62,418 nucleotides of DNA from Bacillota bacterium (GTDB lineage Bacteria > Bacillota > Clostridia > Lachnospirales > Lachnospiraceae): contig JAEZUR010000133.1 in NCBI GenBank assembly GCA_023420935.1, positions 1 to 62,418 on the forward strand, in the 5' to 3' direction. The notes beneath the pieces were generated by a model. The model ran no database searches. It had not been told where the DNA came from and saw nothing but the letters and a program-made list of their open reading frames with translations. Below are positions 23,761 through 34,200 of this stretch, piece after piece (the first letter of the stretch is position 1; each line of letters starts with the position of its first letter). The translations under genes and the position numbers were made by a program.

Positions 23761-26156
23761 TACAAATAGCCCAATTGAACACCACTGTAATAATATTTTA
23801 GAATATATTCGTATTCCCTTCCATTATCAGCCATGGCTTTTACCCCATTCTGTGACATTCCAACTCCATGCCCGTAACCACCACCAGTAAAGGAGAATCC
23901 TTTCAATACATTATCTTTTTTTACTGGATCAATATATACAAATGCACTTGGTAACATTGCAAGTTTTTCCACAGTGCTTTTATCTTGACGTTCTACTTTA
24001 TCATAAAGAGGCGCAAGCAATACTCGAATATTATATTCTGTGATTACCTTGATTGTCTCTAGGGAACCCTTTATCACCACTTGGGTTGCAATCCCGCCAG
24101 TTTTTCTCTGGGTGATCTTAATATCTTTCACCTCGCCTATGGTATTAATGGGAACTGACTCATAACTACCATTGGGTTGTAACGTTTGTATTAGATTCGG
24201 ATTGGCTTCATATCTTGTTTTTAAGTTACCGTCAATCACTCGTTTTATATCATTGCAAGTAATCTTAACATTCCAGCGATACCAGGCAAAATCATCATCA
24301 TACGTATTATAAGTTTTTTCTTTAATAAAATCACGAAATGCAGATTCCTTAGTTAAATCCAGTTCTTTCTGATTCTTTTTGGTAGTCTGTAATCTCCCTG
24401 ATAAATAAGAGACCGGTTTGGAGCTTAGCCATACTTCATCGGCGCTTGAGGTATATCCACAAGAAGTGGAAAAATAATAGGCAGAGATTACATCTCCATC
24501 ATATTCAATCACTTTACCATAAGTATCCTTCACGGCCAATATGGAAGCTTCATTTTCAGGAATATTATTGTACACCTGGTACGATACACTATCATCAACA
24601 TGGGCTCCGTATTTACTGCAGTTACCAGCTAATAGCTGTTTATACGCATAACTTCTGGCACATACCGCCTGTACCTTTAATGCTTCAATATGATAAGAAG
24701 TTGGCATCTCACTTGGAATTACTGCATATAGGTATTCTTCTAGTGGAAGTTCATTGATTAAAGTTAACCCATTCTCATAATTGGTCACTTCCATGGTTCC
24801 ACGGTAAGATGGATTCTCTCCACTTCTGGTAATGGATAGTATCGTTACCTTTCCATCTTCTTTATCTGGCACAATACGAACTCTGCCTTCTTTGATCCAC
24901 TTACTATCTACTTTTAGTGTAATTACTTTTCCCTTTTTGAATTTCTTTTGTTCTTTCCCAACATAGGCGGTAAAATTACAGTTTACCGTTAATTTTACTG
25001 TATTATGAATCATATCTTGAAATCCTGTCGTCTTAATCAACACTCGAATATTTTTGGCATGAATGGATTCCTTAATTAAAGCAGCACATATTTTACCATC
25101 TGCTACTACAAAGTCTGTTGTACTATAACCCACTAAAATAGCATTGGTATGTTCCATGGCTAGTTCATTGTAGGTACGATATATCTTATAATGTTCTTCT
25201 AACTGTAATTTCCCATAACCTTCCACTTCGATATACTGTTCATTGGCAACTAATACTTTGCCACTTATAATCTCAGGCTTTTTGTTCACTTTTGTGACGG
25301 AACCCTTGTCAACTATAAGATCACCTACTACGTCATTTAAGGAATCCGCCAATGGACTAGCAGCATCAAATGTCCTGGTACACCCATTCACAAAGGCCTT
25401 CACTTTCTGTCCTTTTCCCTCAATAATCCATGCATTCTCTATGGTAGTAAGCGATGCTTCCATCTCTTTCTGAATGGCTATAATTTCAGGTTGGGTGTTG
25501 GTCTTATCAGTCTTTACGTACACAAGATAGCTTTTATCTAAGGATTGATCAAAGGATATTCCGCTACATCCTACCACGCCTTCACTGGTTACAATCTGGG
25601 TACTGGACTTTTTATCTGAATCTAATGTTCCAACTATGTAAACTTGCTTTGTCTGAATATCTTGAATGGATAACTCACGGAGTAGCAATTCATATATTTC
25701 CATCCACTGAGACTGAGTTATATAGTCTGTTGGAATCATTTCTTCCATAGAAAAAGATAACTGACCAATTACCGCCTGGTATCCCATTGAGGTTAATAAG
25801 TTGGTACACTCTTTATTGCTTAACTCAGAAAGAGGATGAAACGTTCCCTCTTTGATTCCCTCTATATCATGGTAACCTAGTGTTACAATACTATTAATAT
25901 ACTTATCATACCATTTACTCTCATCTGTATCTTGGTATGTAATGATTCGCTCTAAGGACTCTACCTCAGTTTCGGAATAGGATAACAAGGCGATCATTTT
26001 TGCTGCCTGCGCTTTCGTTATATGATCTTCCTTTGAGACGGTTGGTTGGGTTCTATGATTCGCTTCTTGTTCAGAAATTCTATTATAAATACCTCTTACA
26101 AATAAAAAGGTTATAATTAATACCGATATGCCTATCAATAGTATTTTTTTCTTCAT
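23757..26156 (-). CDS. SpoIID/LytB-domain protein with SLH-like N-terminus
   Basis: 799 residues, exported. An N-terminal signal/anchor (ILLIGISVLIITFLFVRGIY) precedes one or two weak SLH-like units (about residues 45-130, KAQAAKMIALLSYSETE and IVTLGYHDIEG). A middle beta region follows, then a SpoIID/LytB domain from about residue 450: NELPLEEYLYAVIPSEMP, ALKVQAVCARSYAYKQ, and the C-terminal GGGYGHGVGMSQNGVKAMA. SpoIID is a lytic transglycosylase in engulfment; LytB relatives enhance amidases. Much longer than SpoIID (about 340), so it is probably a vegetative or spore wall enzyme attached by the SLH-like part. Regulation: its promoter is overlapped by a dyad. Confidence 0.82.
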   Translation of the reverse strand: MKKKILLIGISVLIITFLFVRGIYNRISEQEANHRTQPTVSKEDHITKAQAAKMIALLSYSETEVESLERIITYQDTDESKWYDKYINSIVTLGYHDIEGIKEGTFHPLSELSNKECTNLLTSMGYQAVIGQLSFSMEEMIPTDYITQSQWMEIYELLLRELSIQDIQTKQVYIVGTLDSDKKSSTQIVTSEGVVGCSGISFDQSLDKSYLVYVKTDKTNTQPEIIAIQKEMEASLTTIENAWIIEGKGQKVKAFVNGCTRTFDAASPLADSLNDVVGDLIVDKGSVTKVNKKPEIISGKVLVANEQYIEVEGYGKLQLEEHYKIYRTYNELAMEHTNAILVGYSTTDFVVADGKICAALIKESIHAKNIRVLIKTTGFQDMIHNTVKLTVNCNFTAYVGKEQKKFKKGKVITLKVDSKWIKEGRVRIVPDKEDGKVTILSITRSGENPSYRGTMEVTNYENGLTLINELPLEEYLYAVIPSEMPTSYHIEALKVQAVCARSYAYKQLLAGNCSKYGAHVDDSVSYQVYNNIPENEASILAVKDTYGKVIEYDGDVISAYYFSTSCGYTSSADEVWLSSKPVSYLSGRLQTTKKNQKELDLTKESAFRDFIKEKTYNTYDDDFAWYRWNVKITCNDIKRVIDGNLKTRYEANPNLIQTLQPNGSYESVPINTIGEVKDIKITQRKTGGIATQVVIKGSLETIKVITEYNIRVLLAPLYDKVERQDKSTVEKLAMLPSAFVYIDPVKKDNVLKGFSFTGGGYGHGVGMSQNGVKAMADNGREYEYILKYYYSGVQLGYLY

Positions 26157-26189
26157 TGTTATTCTCCCATTTGCGCATTTACGTTTTTT

Positions 26190-26227
26190 ATCTTACCACG
26201 AAAAAAGATTACTCGCAATGGTAAGAC
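26190..26227 (-). promoter_or_regulatory. promoter with overlapping dyad, SpoIID-domain gene
   Basis: The minus strand reads TTGCGA (26213-26218), 17 bases, TAAGAT (26190-26195). An 8-bp dyad TCTTACCA / TGGTAAGA has one half over the -10 (26191-26198) and the other just beyond the -35 (26219-26226). This fits repressor control. Confidence 0.55.
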
Positions 26228-26322
26228 TTTTCTTTACAGTATATTATGCTTTTGGAGAGAATATGTTGTCCAATTTATGAATAAGAAAAACGTCAGATTA
26301 CTTATGTTATATTAATCTCTAT

Positions 26323-27669
26323 TTATCTTAATACTTCATCTCCTTTTTTTTGAGCTTCTTTTATTCCTTCCTCAATGCCCACTTCATCAGTCATTATTTT
26401 CTCAAACATATCATTGGATATATGGTATAACCTTGACAGTTTATTTGTATTTGTTGCAACTGCATAATCATCTTTAGGCTCAATCAGGACTCTGACTGCA
26501 CTTTCACGGTCAATGCTATTGCCTCCATTTTTTAAAAGTATTTCTGTAATCTCTTTTACATCAAAACCTTTATATGCAGGTATTCTTCCACCTTCAACCA
26601 ATGGCAGAATACCTTCTGTTGTATACCACTTCACAAATTCCCATGATTCCTCTTTATATTTGGAATAGGGACTCACGCTAAGATAATCCCCCAAGCGAAC
26701 CTGGCTGTAATTTTGACTGTTTTTATCCTCCACTGGATAGGGTGCAAATGCGGTAGTAAAATCATGTGGAAAGTTAGCCTCATCCTTAACACTACGAATA
26801 ATCCATGGTCCAATTGTCATAGCACATCGTCCTGATAAAAACATGGATTCTTGAGTAAGTTTCTGAATTACACTATCTTCATGCGAAGGTGCAGATTCGT
26901 CTATCTTCATCATTCTATATACCATGCCGACCAGATTTTTCATCTCTTTGGAATTAAAATTACTTAGCCCGGTATCCTTGTTATAAAGAGGATTACCGCC
27001 CATGCTACACGGTGCAAAGAAATCGATAAAATAACCAAAATTCTGCTGGCTACAAAAAAACATGCCATATACTTTATCCTTACCTTCTCCATGGGTAAGT
27101 TTTTTTGCTATCTCCATAAATTCATCGTAATCCCATTCCGTTGGCACATCAATACCCGCTGCATCAAACATATCTTTATTAATAACAATGCCATACTGGT
27201 CTAATTTGGTTGGTATGGAATAGGGCTTTTTATTGATATAACAAGAAGAAACATCCACATTATAATAAGATTTCAAATCAATCTGATCTTTCTTAAGATA
27301 ATTGCTGAAATCGATTGCCATATTTCCTTCCGCTCGCTTTTGTAATATTGCGATATCATATGTAAAATATACATCCACATTACTTCCGGACAGAATGGTT
27401 GTCTCCAGCCCCTGATTGCCACCTTCTGTATTGTCATAATAATAATATTCCGCACGAATTCCTTTACCTTTATATGCTTTGTTAAAATTAGCAATCATTT
27501 TGGCTGGACCTGCCGACTCTGGAACAGAACCCCACACATGGATTTCCTTTATTTTGTCCGGCTGTGTTTCATCGCCATAAGGGTATCCTAAAAATAGTCC
27601 CAGTAACAGAAAAATAGTCATGATAACAATGGTAATTGCTACTCCTGCAACTTGTTTCCCCTTTATCAT
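26323..27669 (-). CDS. membrane-anchored sugar-binding protein of a YesMN sensor unit
   Basis: 448-residue family 1 extracellular solute-binding protein. It has an N-terminal membrane helix (VAGVAITIVIMTIFLLLGL) without the lipobox cysteine of ordinary ABC binding proteins. Typical features: EIHVWGSVPESAGPAKMI, KPYSIPTKLDQYGIVINKDM and ARFAPYP-like C-terminal region. The start overlaps the YesN-type stop by four bases (ATGA), so it is co-translated with the regulator. Because the operon already has its own lipoprotein binding protein, this one may present ligand to the kinase instead of the transporter; that is inference. Confidence 0.8.
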   Translation of the reverse strand: MIKGKQVAGVAITIVIMTIFLLLGLFLGYPYGDETQPDKIKEIHVWGSVPESAGPAKMIANFNKAYKGKGIRAEYYYYDNTEGGNQGLETTILSGSNVDVYFTYDIAILQKRAEGNMAIDFSNYLKKDQIDLKSYYNVDVSSCYINKKPYSIPTKLDQYGIVINKDMFDAAGIDVPTEWDYDEFMEIAKKLTHGEGKDKVYGMFFCSQQNFGYFIDFFAPCSMGGNPLYNKDTGLSNFNSKEMKNLVGMVYRMMKIDESAPSHEDSVIQKLTQESMFLSGRCAMTIGPWIIRSVKDEANFPHDFTTAFAPYPVEDKNSQNYSQVRLGDYLSVSPYSKYKEESWEFVKWYTTEGILPLVEGGRIPAYKGFDVKEITEILLKNGGNSIDRESAVRVLIEPKDDYAVATNTNKLSRLYHISNDMFEKIMTDEVGIEEGIKEAQKKGDEVLR

Positions 27670-29294
27670 AATTTACTCCCATCTCCCCTAGTTGTTGCTC
27701 TGATATCATTTGGACTCAGACTGGTTATTTTTTTAAATAATATACTAAAATAATTAGGATTTTCAATTCCAACCATTTTTGCAATTTCATAGACACGATA
27801 ATCTGTGGTTATCAGTAATTCTTTTGCACAATTTATTCTGGTCATATTTACATAATCTACAAAATTATAACCTGTCTCCTTCTTAAAAACATGGGAGAAA
27901 TAACTTCCATTCAGTCCCAACATATCTGCCATGGAGGAAACGGTAAGATCTTTATCCAGATTGTTCCTTACATATAGTTTGACTTTTTTAATATCCTCTC
28001 TTGGTGCTCTTCCCTGACCTTCATTCATTAACTGTATAAAACTATCCGCTATTGCTAAAAAACTTTCCTTAATTCTAGTTGCACTGTCCCCTTGCATGAC
28101 CACGGTATACAAATTATGTCCATATTCGTCCAATAATCCACCTAAATCTATTTTATATCGTGCAGCATTTTTACTTAAGCCGTGATACAGCTCCAAATAA
28201 TATTTCCTGACTTCTTCTTCGGGTACACTTCCAAGGGTTGCAATCTGCTCAAAGAATTTCTCGATATAAAGGCAGAGTTTCTTCCCATCTTTGGATATTA
28301 CTTTTTCCAAATCGTATGCCAATCCTTCATATGGTATCTTTAATCTTCTTTTATGCATATCCTGACTTACCCCAAAGAACCTGTTACCACCAACAACAAT
28401 TCGATTGCTTATGGCTTGTTTTACTTCATTTACCGCAATGGATACTGCTTCTGGTCCAGAAAATGCATTACTTACACTTCCTGAAATATTAAGTCCCAAG
28501 TAACGTTTTATATAGGTACTTACTTGTATGAAAATATCCTCTATATTGGCAGCCAGTTCTTTATATTCTCCAGCACCGTCAAATGTCATAACGATATCAT
28601 CATCAAGCATATAACTGTCGCATTCGTATTTCTTGGTTATTTCATTGATGATATTTAGGATGGAGAATTTCAAAAGGTTTCCATCATTTAAATCGTCGTG
28701 TCCAGTAATTCTTAATTCGTAATCGTCTATGGAGATCATTAATATGACAAACGGCGTTTTAAAATTGATTATCAGTCCAAGCTGTTTCATCTTTTCATCC
28801 ATATGAGTCATATCAAGATAGCTTTTTCCTATGATTCCCTTCAGCAAGTTCTGACGGATTTCAGGTATATTCTTCCACCCATTGATTTCCTCTTTGTTTT
28901 CTTCTATGTTGTCAACCGTCTCTGCTTTCAATTCCTCCAGAATGTCCAAAAGTCCTTGAGCACTGACTTTCAGCTTAAACAGATAGTCCTTGGCTCCTAA
29001 TTTAATCGCCTTTTTTACATTATCCATATCATTGTAACTACTTAGAACTAGAAACTGTATTTGAGGATAAAGCTGTCTGCATTTTTGAATCAACTCAAAT
29101 CCGTCTATAGGGCTCATCATTAGATCTGTCATTACAATATCTGGTCTGAATTTTTCAATCAATTCCAGCGCCTCGCACCCATTTGCAGCCTCTGCAACTA
29201 CCTGATACCCATATTTCTCCCATTCCAATATGGACTTTATACCGACGCGGACCAATACCTCGTCATCCACTATCATTACCTTCTTCATAAGCAT
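27666..29294 (-). CDS. YesN-type response regulator, AraC output
   Basis: 542 residues. Receiver domain with VDDEVLV and phospho-acceptor Asp57 (VMTDLMMSPIDG), a central linker of about 300 residues, and a C-terminal AraC helix-turn-helix pair (LTVSSMADMLGLNGSYFSHV then YRVYEIAKMVGIENPNYFSI). This class regulates neighbouring carbohydrate ABC operons. GGAGAAGG precedes two possible ATG starts (29294 and 29288). It follows the kinase gene by eight bases. The likely target is the promoter at 42.57 kb, and self-regulation is possible. Confidence 0.93.
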   Translation of the reverse strand: MLMKKVMIVDDEVLVRVGIKSILEWEKYGYQVVAEAANGCEALELIEKFRPDIVMTDLMMSPIDGFELIQKCRQLYPQIQFLVLSSYNDMDNVKKAIKLGAKDYLFKLKVSAQGLLDILEELKAETVDNIEENKEEINGWKNIPEIRQNLLKGIIGKSYLDMTHMDEKMKQLGLIINFKTPFVILMISIDDYELRITGHDDLNDGNLLKFSILNIINEITKKYECDSYMLDDDIVMTFDGAGEYKELAANIEDIFIQVSTYIKRYLGLNISGSVSNAFSGPEAVSIAVNEVKQAISNRIVVGGNRFFGVSQDMHKRRLKIPYEGLAYDLEKVISKDGKKLCLYIEKFFEQIATLGSVPEEEVRKYYLELYHGLSKNAARYKIDLGGLLDEYGHNLYTVVMQGDSATRIKESFLAIADSFIQLMNEGQGRAPREDIKKVKLYVRNNLDKDLTVSSMADMLGLNGSYFSHVFKKETGYNFVDYVNMTRINCAKELLITTDYRVYEIAKMVGIENPNYFSILFKKITSLSPNDIRATTRGDGSKL

Positions 29295-29302
29295 TCCTTC
29301 TC

Positions 29303-31093
29303 CTAATTGTTATTGTGAATAATGTATGGTAATGCATATTGTACGATTGTCATATCATTTTTTCTCATTAGGTGAATTCCGTATGCACTGCCATATGTTA
29401 TCTTGATTATCTCATCAACATTTGTCATGCCTATCCCGGTCACTTGCATAGAATCACGGTGCCCTGCATTTTTACTGTTCTCAAAATTCTCAATAACCTG
29501 GTCGGATACCAGTACTCCGTTATTTCCTATCTCAAGAATCAGTTGGTCACCCCTGACATAACCTTCTATCGTAATAATGGCTTTCCCCCCCATATCCTTG
29601 AAACCATGAATAAAACAATTCTCAACAATCGGCTGTAATGAAAATTTAATCATCTCACATTGATACAAAAGTTCTGGGATCTTGACTTTATATTGGCACC
29701 CCTCGCCATATCGCATATTCTGTATATAAATATAGGAATCTATACTATCTAGTTCCTGCTTCAGTGTAACAATATCGCTTCCTTTATTCATGCTGTATTG
29801 CAGCATATCAGTTAAGGCATCGATCCCCTCCGTTATGTTATCCTGCTTACGGATAATTGCCATCCAACGAAGATTGTTTAATGTATTAAAGATAAAATGT
29901 GGATTGATTTGTGCCCTTAAAGATTCAAATCGATACTTTTCTTTGATTTTATATTCATGGTCAAGACTATCAAATAATTCGTTTATATTACTAGTCATAT
30001 CCGAAAAGGCTTGATACAATTCCCCAATTTCGTCCTTTGACTTGTACTCATACTGAAACTCATCTTTCACTCGGTAAGTACTGAGTTTTCCAGAAATCAC
30101 TTTAATTGGCTGAACAGCTTTATTCGATATAAAATAAACGATAAGAAACAGAAACAACGAAAAAGCAATAAACAATAGTGTTGTTTTCAATAAATATTCT
30201 TGCGTTTTTTCTGCTACATTTTGATAATCAATCAATGCTACTGTTTTAAAATCATTATCTGCGAAATAGGATGAATTGGACAAGGAATAGTAAGTAACAA
30301 TATATTTGTTGTTATTGGCAATATCAATAAAGCTACCGGTATCTCCTGTCATTTTGGGATAAATTGCATCAATGTCACTCTTCAGTCTCTCAGGAAGAGG
30401 ATAACCTAATGCTTCTTTTTCCTTGGTGGAGCAAATATAAATATAATCCCTGTCGCTATATTTATATTCCTCCAGTATTTTATTTAATTTCTTCACACTT
30501 AAACTAAGAATCAATGTTCCCTCTTGGGATGCTCCGCAAGAGCGGGCAAGTGAAATATATCGGTTACCTTCGTCTCCCAAAAATGGTGATTGTCCAAATA
30601 AATCCCAGGCAAAATAACCTTTCTGGATGTTACCCTTTTTGATCCAATCCTGATCTAGCAGAAAGGTATAATCATTATAGTTCACGTTCCAATTGGTGTA
30701 AATGCGCTTCCGACCATCAAAATAGGTTATTTCCATGTCTTCCACATCAAATAGATTATTATTAATCATCTGGGAAACAAAGCGATCAAAATATCTGCTC
30801 TTCTCGTAATAACTCAACTTATCATCAGCCATGTACGTCTTAAATGTTTCATTGGAAGAGAATATATTGGATACATTAATTAGTGTTTCCTGTTTACTAT
30901 AGATCTTATCTTCACTGTTAGCAATCGTCTGACTTACCTTATTACTGATTTCTTTATCCAGATAAGACGAGAAACTGGAATTCAGATACATAAACATCAA
31001 GTAAATTGGTGTCATAATAGAAACAGCAGTTATTAGAAATACTTTACTGGAAATGGATAAATTCATCTTTACCTTTTCTCGTAAATCACTCAT
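29303..31093 (-). CDS. YesM-type sensor histidine kinase
   Basis: Membrane kinase, about 597 residues. One helix near residue 20-42, a large extracellular sensor of about 260 residues, a second helix (LLKTTLLFIAFSLFLFLIVY), HAMP, then the internal HisK domain with RAQINPHFIFNTLNNLRWM (His399) and a C-terminal ATPase with GNNGVL and GIGMTNVDEII. The family lacks a classic H-box and relies on NPHFIFN. The ATG at 31093 has GGAAGGA six bases ahead; an ATG five codons upstream is weaker. It pairs with the downstream YesN-type regulator. Confidence 0.92.
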   Translation of the reverse strand: MSDLREKVKMNLSISSKVFLITAVSIMTPIYLMFMYLNSSFSSYLDKEISNKVSQTIANSEDKIYSKQETLINVSNIFSSNETFKTYMADDKLSYYEKSRYFDRFVSQMINNNLFDVEDMEITYFDGRKRIYTNWNVNYNDYTFLLDQDWIKKGNIQKGYFAWDLFGQSPFLGDEGNRYISLARSCGASQEGTLILSLSVKKLNKILEEYKYSDRDYIYICSTKEKEALGYPLPERLKSDIDAIYPKMTGDTGSFIDIANNNKYIVTYYSLSNSSYFADNDFKTVALIDYQNVAEKTQEYLLKTTLLFIAFSLFLFLIVYFISNKAVQPIKVISGKLSTYRVKDEFQYEYKSKDEIGELYQAFSDMTSNINELFDSLDHEYKIKEKYRFESLRAQINPHFIFNTLNNLRWMAIIRKQDNITEGIDALTDMLQYSMNKGSDIVTLKQELDSIDSYIYIQNMRYGEGCQYKVKIPELLYQCEMIKFSLQPIVENCFIHGFKDMGGKAIITIEGYVRGDQLILEIGNNGVLVSDQVIENFENSKNAGHRDSMQVTGIGMTNVDEIIKITYGSAYGIHLMRKNDMTIVQYALPYIIHNNN

Positions 31094-31257
31094 TTTATGT
31101 CCTTCCATCTCTTGGCCTTAAAACCCCTTTTATTCCTTTATTTTAGCATAATTTATCACTCATTACAAGAAACTCGCTTTTTCGACTAAACATGCAGAAC
31201 AAGAGGTTGCTGAGTTTTTAAACCCAACATCCTCTTCTTCTACTGCATGTAAAATAA

Positions 31258-34200
31258 CTATTTTACTTTTCCAGCTTTTGGAAGTATTACATAGTCTGCT
31301 CCCGCCGCCAGATTTAACGATACATAACCATCTGCATTTACTTTTGCTTTTTTTTCTTTCAATGATACCAGTTTCTTACTCTTTACATCATAGCGATATA
31401 AGTATACCATTTTTCCTGCCTTAATACCTTGTTGTCCTTTTACATAGATGCTAACTTTGCAAGTTACACCAAGCTTACCAGTCTGACTCATTTTAACAGC
31501 CAGACCTTTACTACCTACCATGCCTTTTAGATTTTTGGAAGGGGTCACGGTTACCAAGAGATTGATATCTTTGAATTTATTCGTTTTTTTCTTAAGTTCG
31601 GTTGCACTAACTGTCCATTTCACTGTTTTCCCATCTCCACTTTTAATAGAGACCGAGATTCCTTTTCCATATTTTCTACTATAGTCTAGAATTTCTTTAT
31701 TCAGCACCAAACTTTCTACTTCTACCAGATCACTCTCGGTTACTACTTTAGGTATTACTACGCTAACCTGTAATGGAGTTTTCTGCTGTTGTATTTGTTT
31801 CAAGATATCATCATTTTTGATTTCTATCTTTAATAATAACGGTTTTTCTTTCGTTGCTCCTATTTTCTTGGCAGCATTTATTACAACACTACTATCTACA
31901 TTTTGTGATACCACAATCTTACCTGATTGTACTTTTATACCGGTTCGAGGAGATACCACAGCAATTGATTGGCCAGTGCCATCTGTTCTTATTGTGACTT
32001 TAGTATCTTTCGGATCTCCAACTTCTGGAGTTGTTCCAGCCTCTCCTGGCGGATTAGAATCAGGATTATTACTATTGTTTCCTGGTGGATTATTGCCTGG
32101 AGGATTAGTTGGAGGATTATTATCTGTGGATAATGCATTCATAGCAGCAACCAGTTTCTGCATCACTTCATCCACGATTGCTTGTGAAGCCTGCTTCATA
32201 GAAAGGCTTTCCGCATAGTTCAGTATAGTTTGGAATGCCTTCACTGTTTCTGTTGAATAGTTGGATGTATCTATATCCTTCGCTTTCTTAATGATAGCAT
32301 CTAGTTCTGTAAAGTCAGGTATAATGCCTTGTCCAGTTATACGGATGGTCTCACTATCTTCACATAGTACCTGGTTTTTTTCATCCTTTACACTAACGTG
32401 ACAGATATGAATTCCCTGAGGCAGATGATAGACAGGATAACTCCAGCTGCCGTCAGCATTCACTTTAATCTCATCTTTTGATTCCAGCGTCTTTCCATCT
32501 TCTGCTAGAATCTCCAGAGATATTTGTTCTGCCGCTACCGCCGTACCTTTTAGGTTAAATGGTAATACGGATATATCATTTTTGACAGTAACATTATCAA
32601 AGATAGCTGTCATGCCATTGGAATAAAGACCACATGGACCGCTGGATATTACAGGATCTACAGCAGCTACATCTTTTACCGAGATTATTTCTGTTCCATC
32701 AATCCATAATGTAAGAGTATCCCCTTTCACTTCCATCTTATAATGATACGTCTGACCTTGATTCATGGTAAATGGAACATTCTTTTGCTCTACGGAACCT
32801 GTGCTGATATTTCTTTTAATATATCGTATCCCTGTCCCAGCAGTATATCCCAGTATATAACAGGATGCGAAATCTGCATATCTTGCGGTCAGTCCAACTG
32901 TCTTACCTGCTATGACATTATCTAGAGTAATGTCCGTTTCTAACGTATAATCTGTCCAGGTATTGTCTCCAATCAGCATGTTTCCTCTGGCTGATGCTGT
33001 TGTATTTTTATAATACAGAACCTGATTGCCGCTTCCATCCTCTTTCACAACATAATCACTAACCAGGTCTTTCCATGATTCCAAGTTACCTGATTCAAAA
33101 TCATCCTGGAAATTACAGATAGGTGCCACATAATTTACAGACGGATCTGCTACAACAATGGTAATCTCTTTTGTTTTAACAGGAGGATATTTATCTTTAT
33201 CTATGGTTCTAACTACCTTGGCATAGATTGTTGCCGTTCCATTTTTTCCGATGGTTACTTTTCCAGATGAATCAATCTTTATTACATCTGGGTTAGAGGA
33301 TACATAAGTGATACTAAGGCTTTCTTCTGGGATTGTCTCCATCTTATCATTTTTTACATCCAGAGTTAACTTAATAGCCTGTTTTGCTGAAACCGTCGTC
33401 TTATCCGCGGTTAAGGATGCAATAGCCACAGAACCGTTTCCTTCACCACCAATTACTTCATAATTATGACCTGCTTCATATGGAAAATGAATAGAATGAT
33501 TGGTTTCATTATAGGTATAGCTTACTTCTTTCTTGGTGGTAGCATCCATTACTTTAAGAGTTGCCATTGTCCACCCATCCGCATTGTTGGTAATTGTAGA
33601 CGTAGTTTGTCCATCAACCCAAGTATAATTATAGGTAGTGCCTTTTTCTGCAACAGGAAATACATCAACAAAATAATTATCTTTGTTCTGCATATCCTCA
33701 CCTACTAAAATACCCTTGCCTCCAATATAAACCGGCATTTGATCTACAGGCATCTCTTTATCTTCAATTGTCATTGGACCCATAAAAACGTCACCCGTCT
33801 CATAGTCTAACCATTTTCCCTCTGGGAGATAAACATCTCTCGTATCGGTCGTCAGAAAATCTGTGCCGAATAGAGGTGTTGCCAAAATTGATTCCCCAAG
33901 GAGCCATTCATACTGCCGTCTATCCATACTTGCCATTTCATATGTATTGGAATCATTTGGATATGCAATGTATAATGGAGTCATAGAGGTTGGATAACCG
34001 GTCTGCCAACTCTTTAATGCAGCATCGTAGATATAAGGGGCATATGTACTATGCCAATTGATTGCTTTAAATGCTGCGTTTTTATATAACTCATTGTCCA
34101 TATTCAGTACGTTAATACCAACAGAAACACTTGGAGTTAATGCATCAAATGTTGCATTTCGAACCACATACTTCTGGTAGTTTGCATCATTGATATTTCC

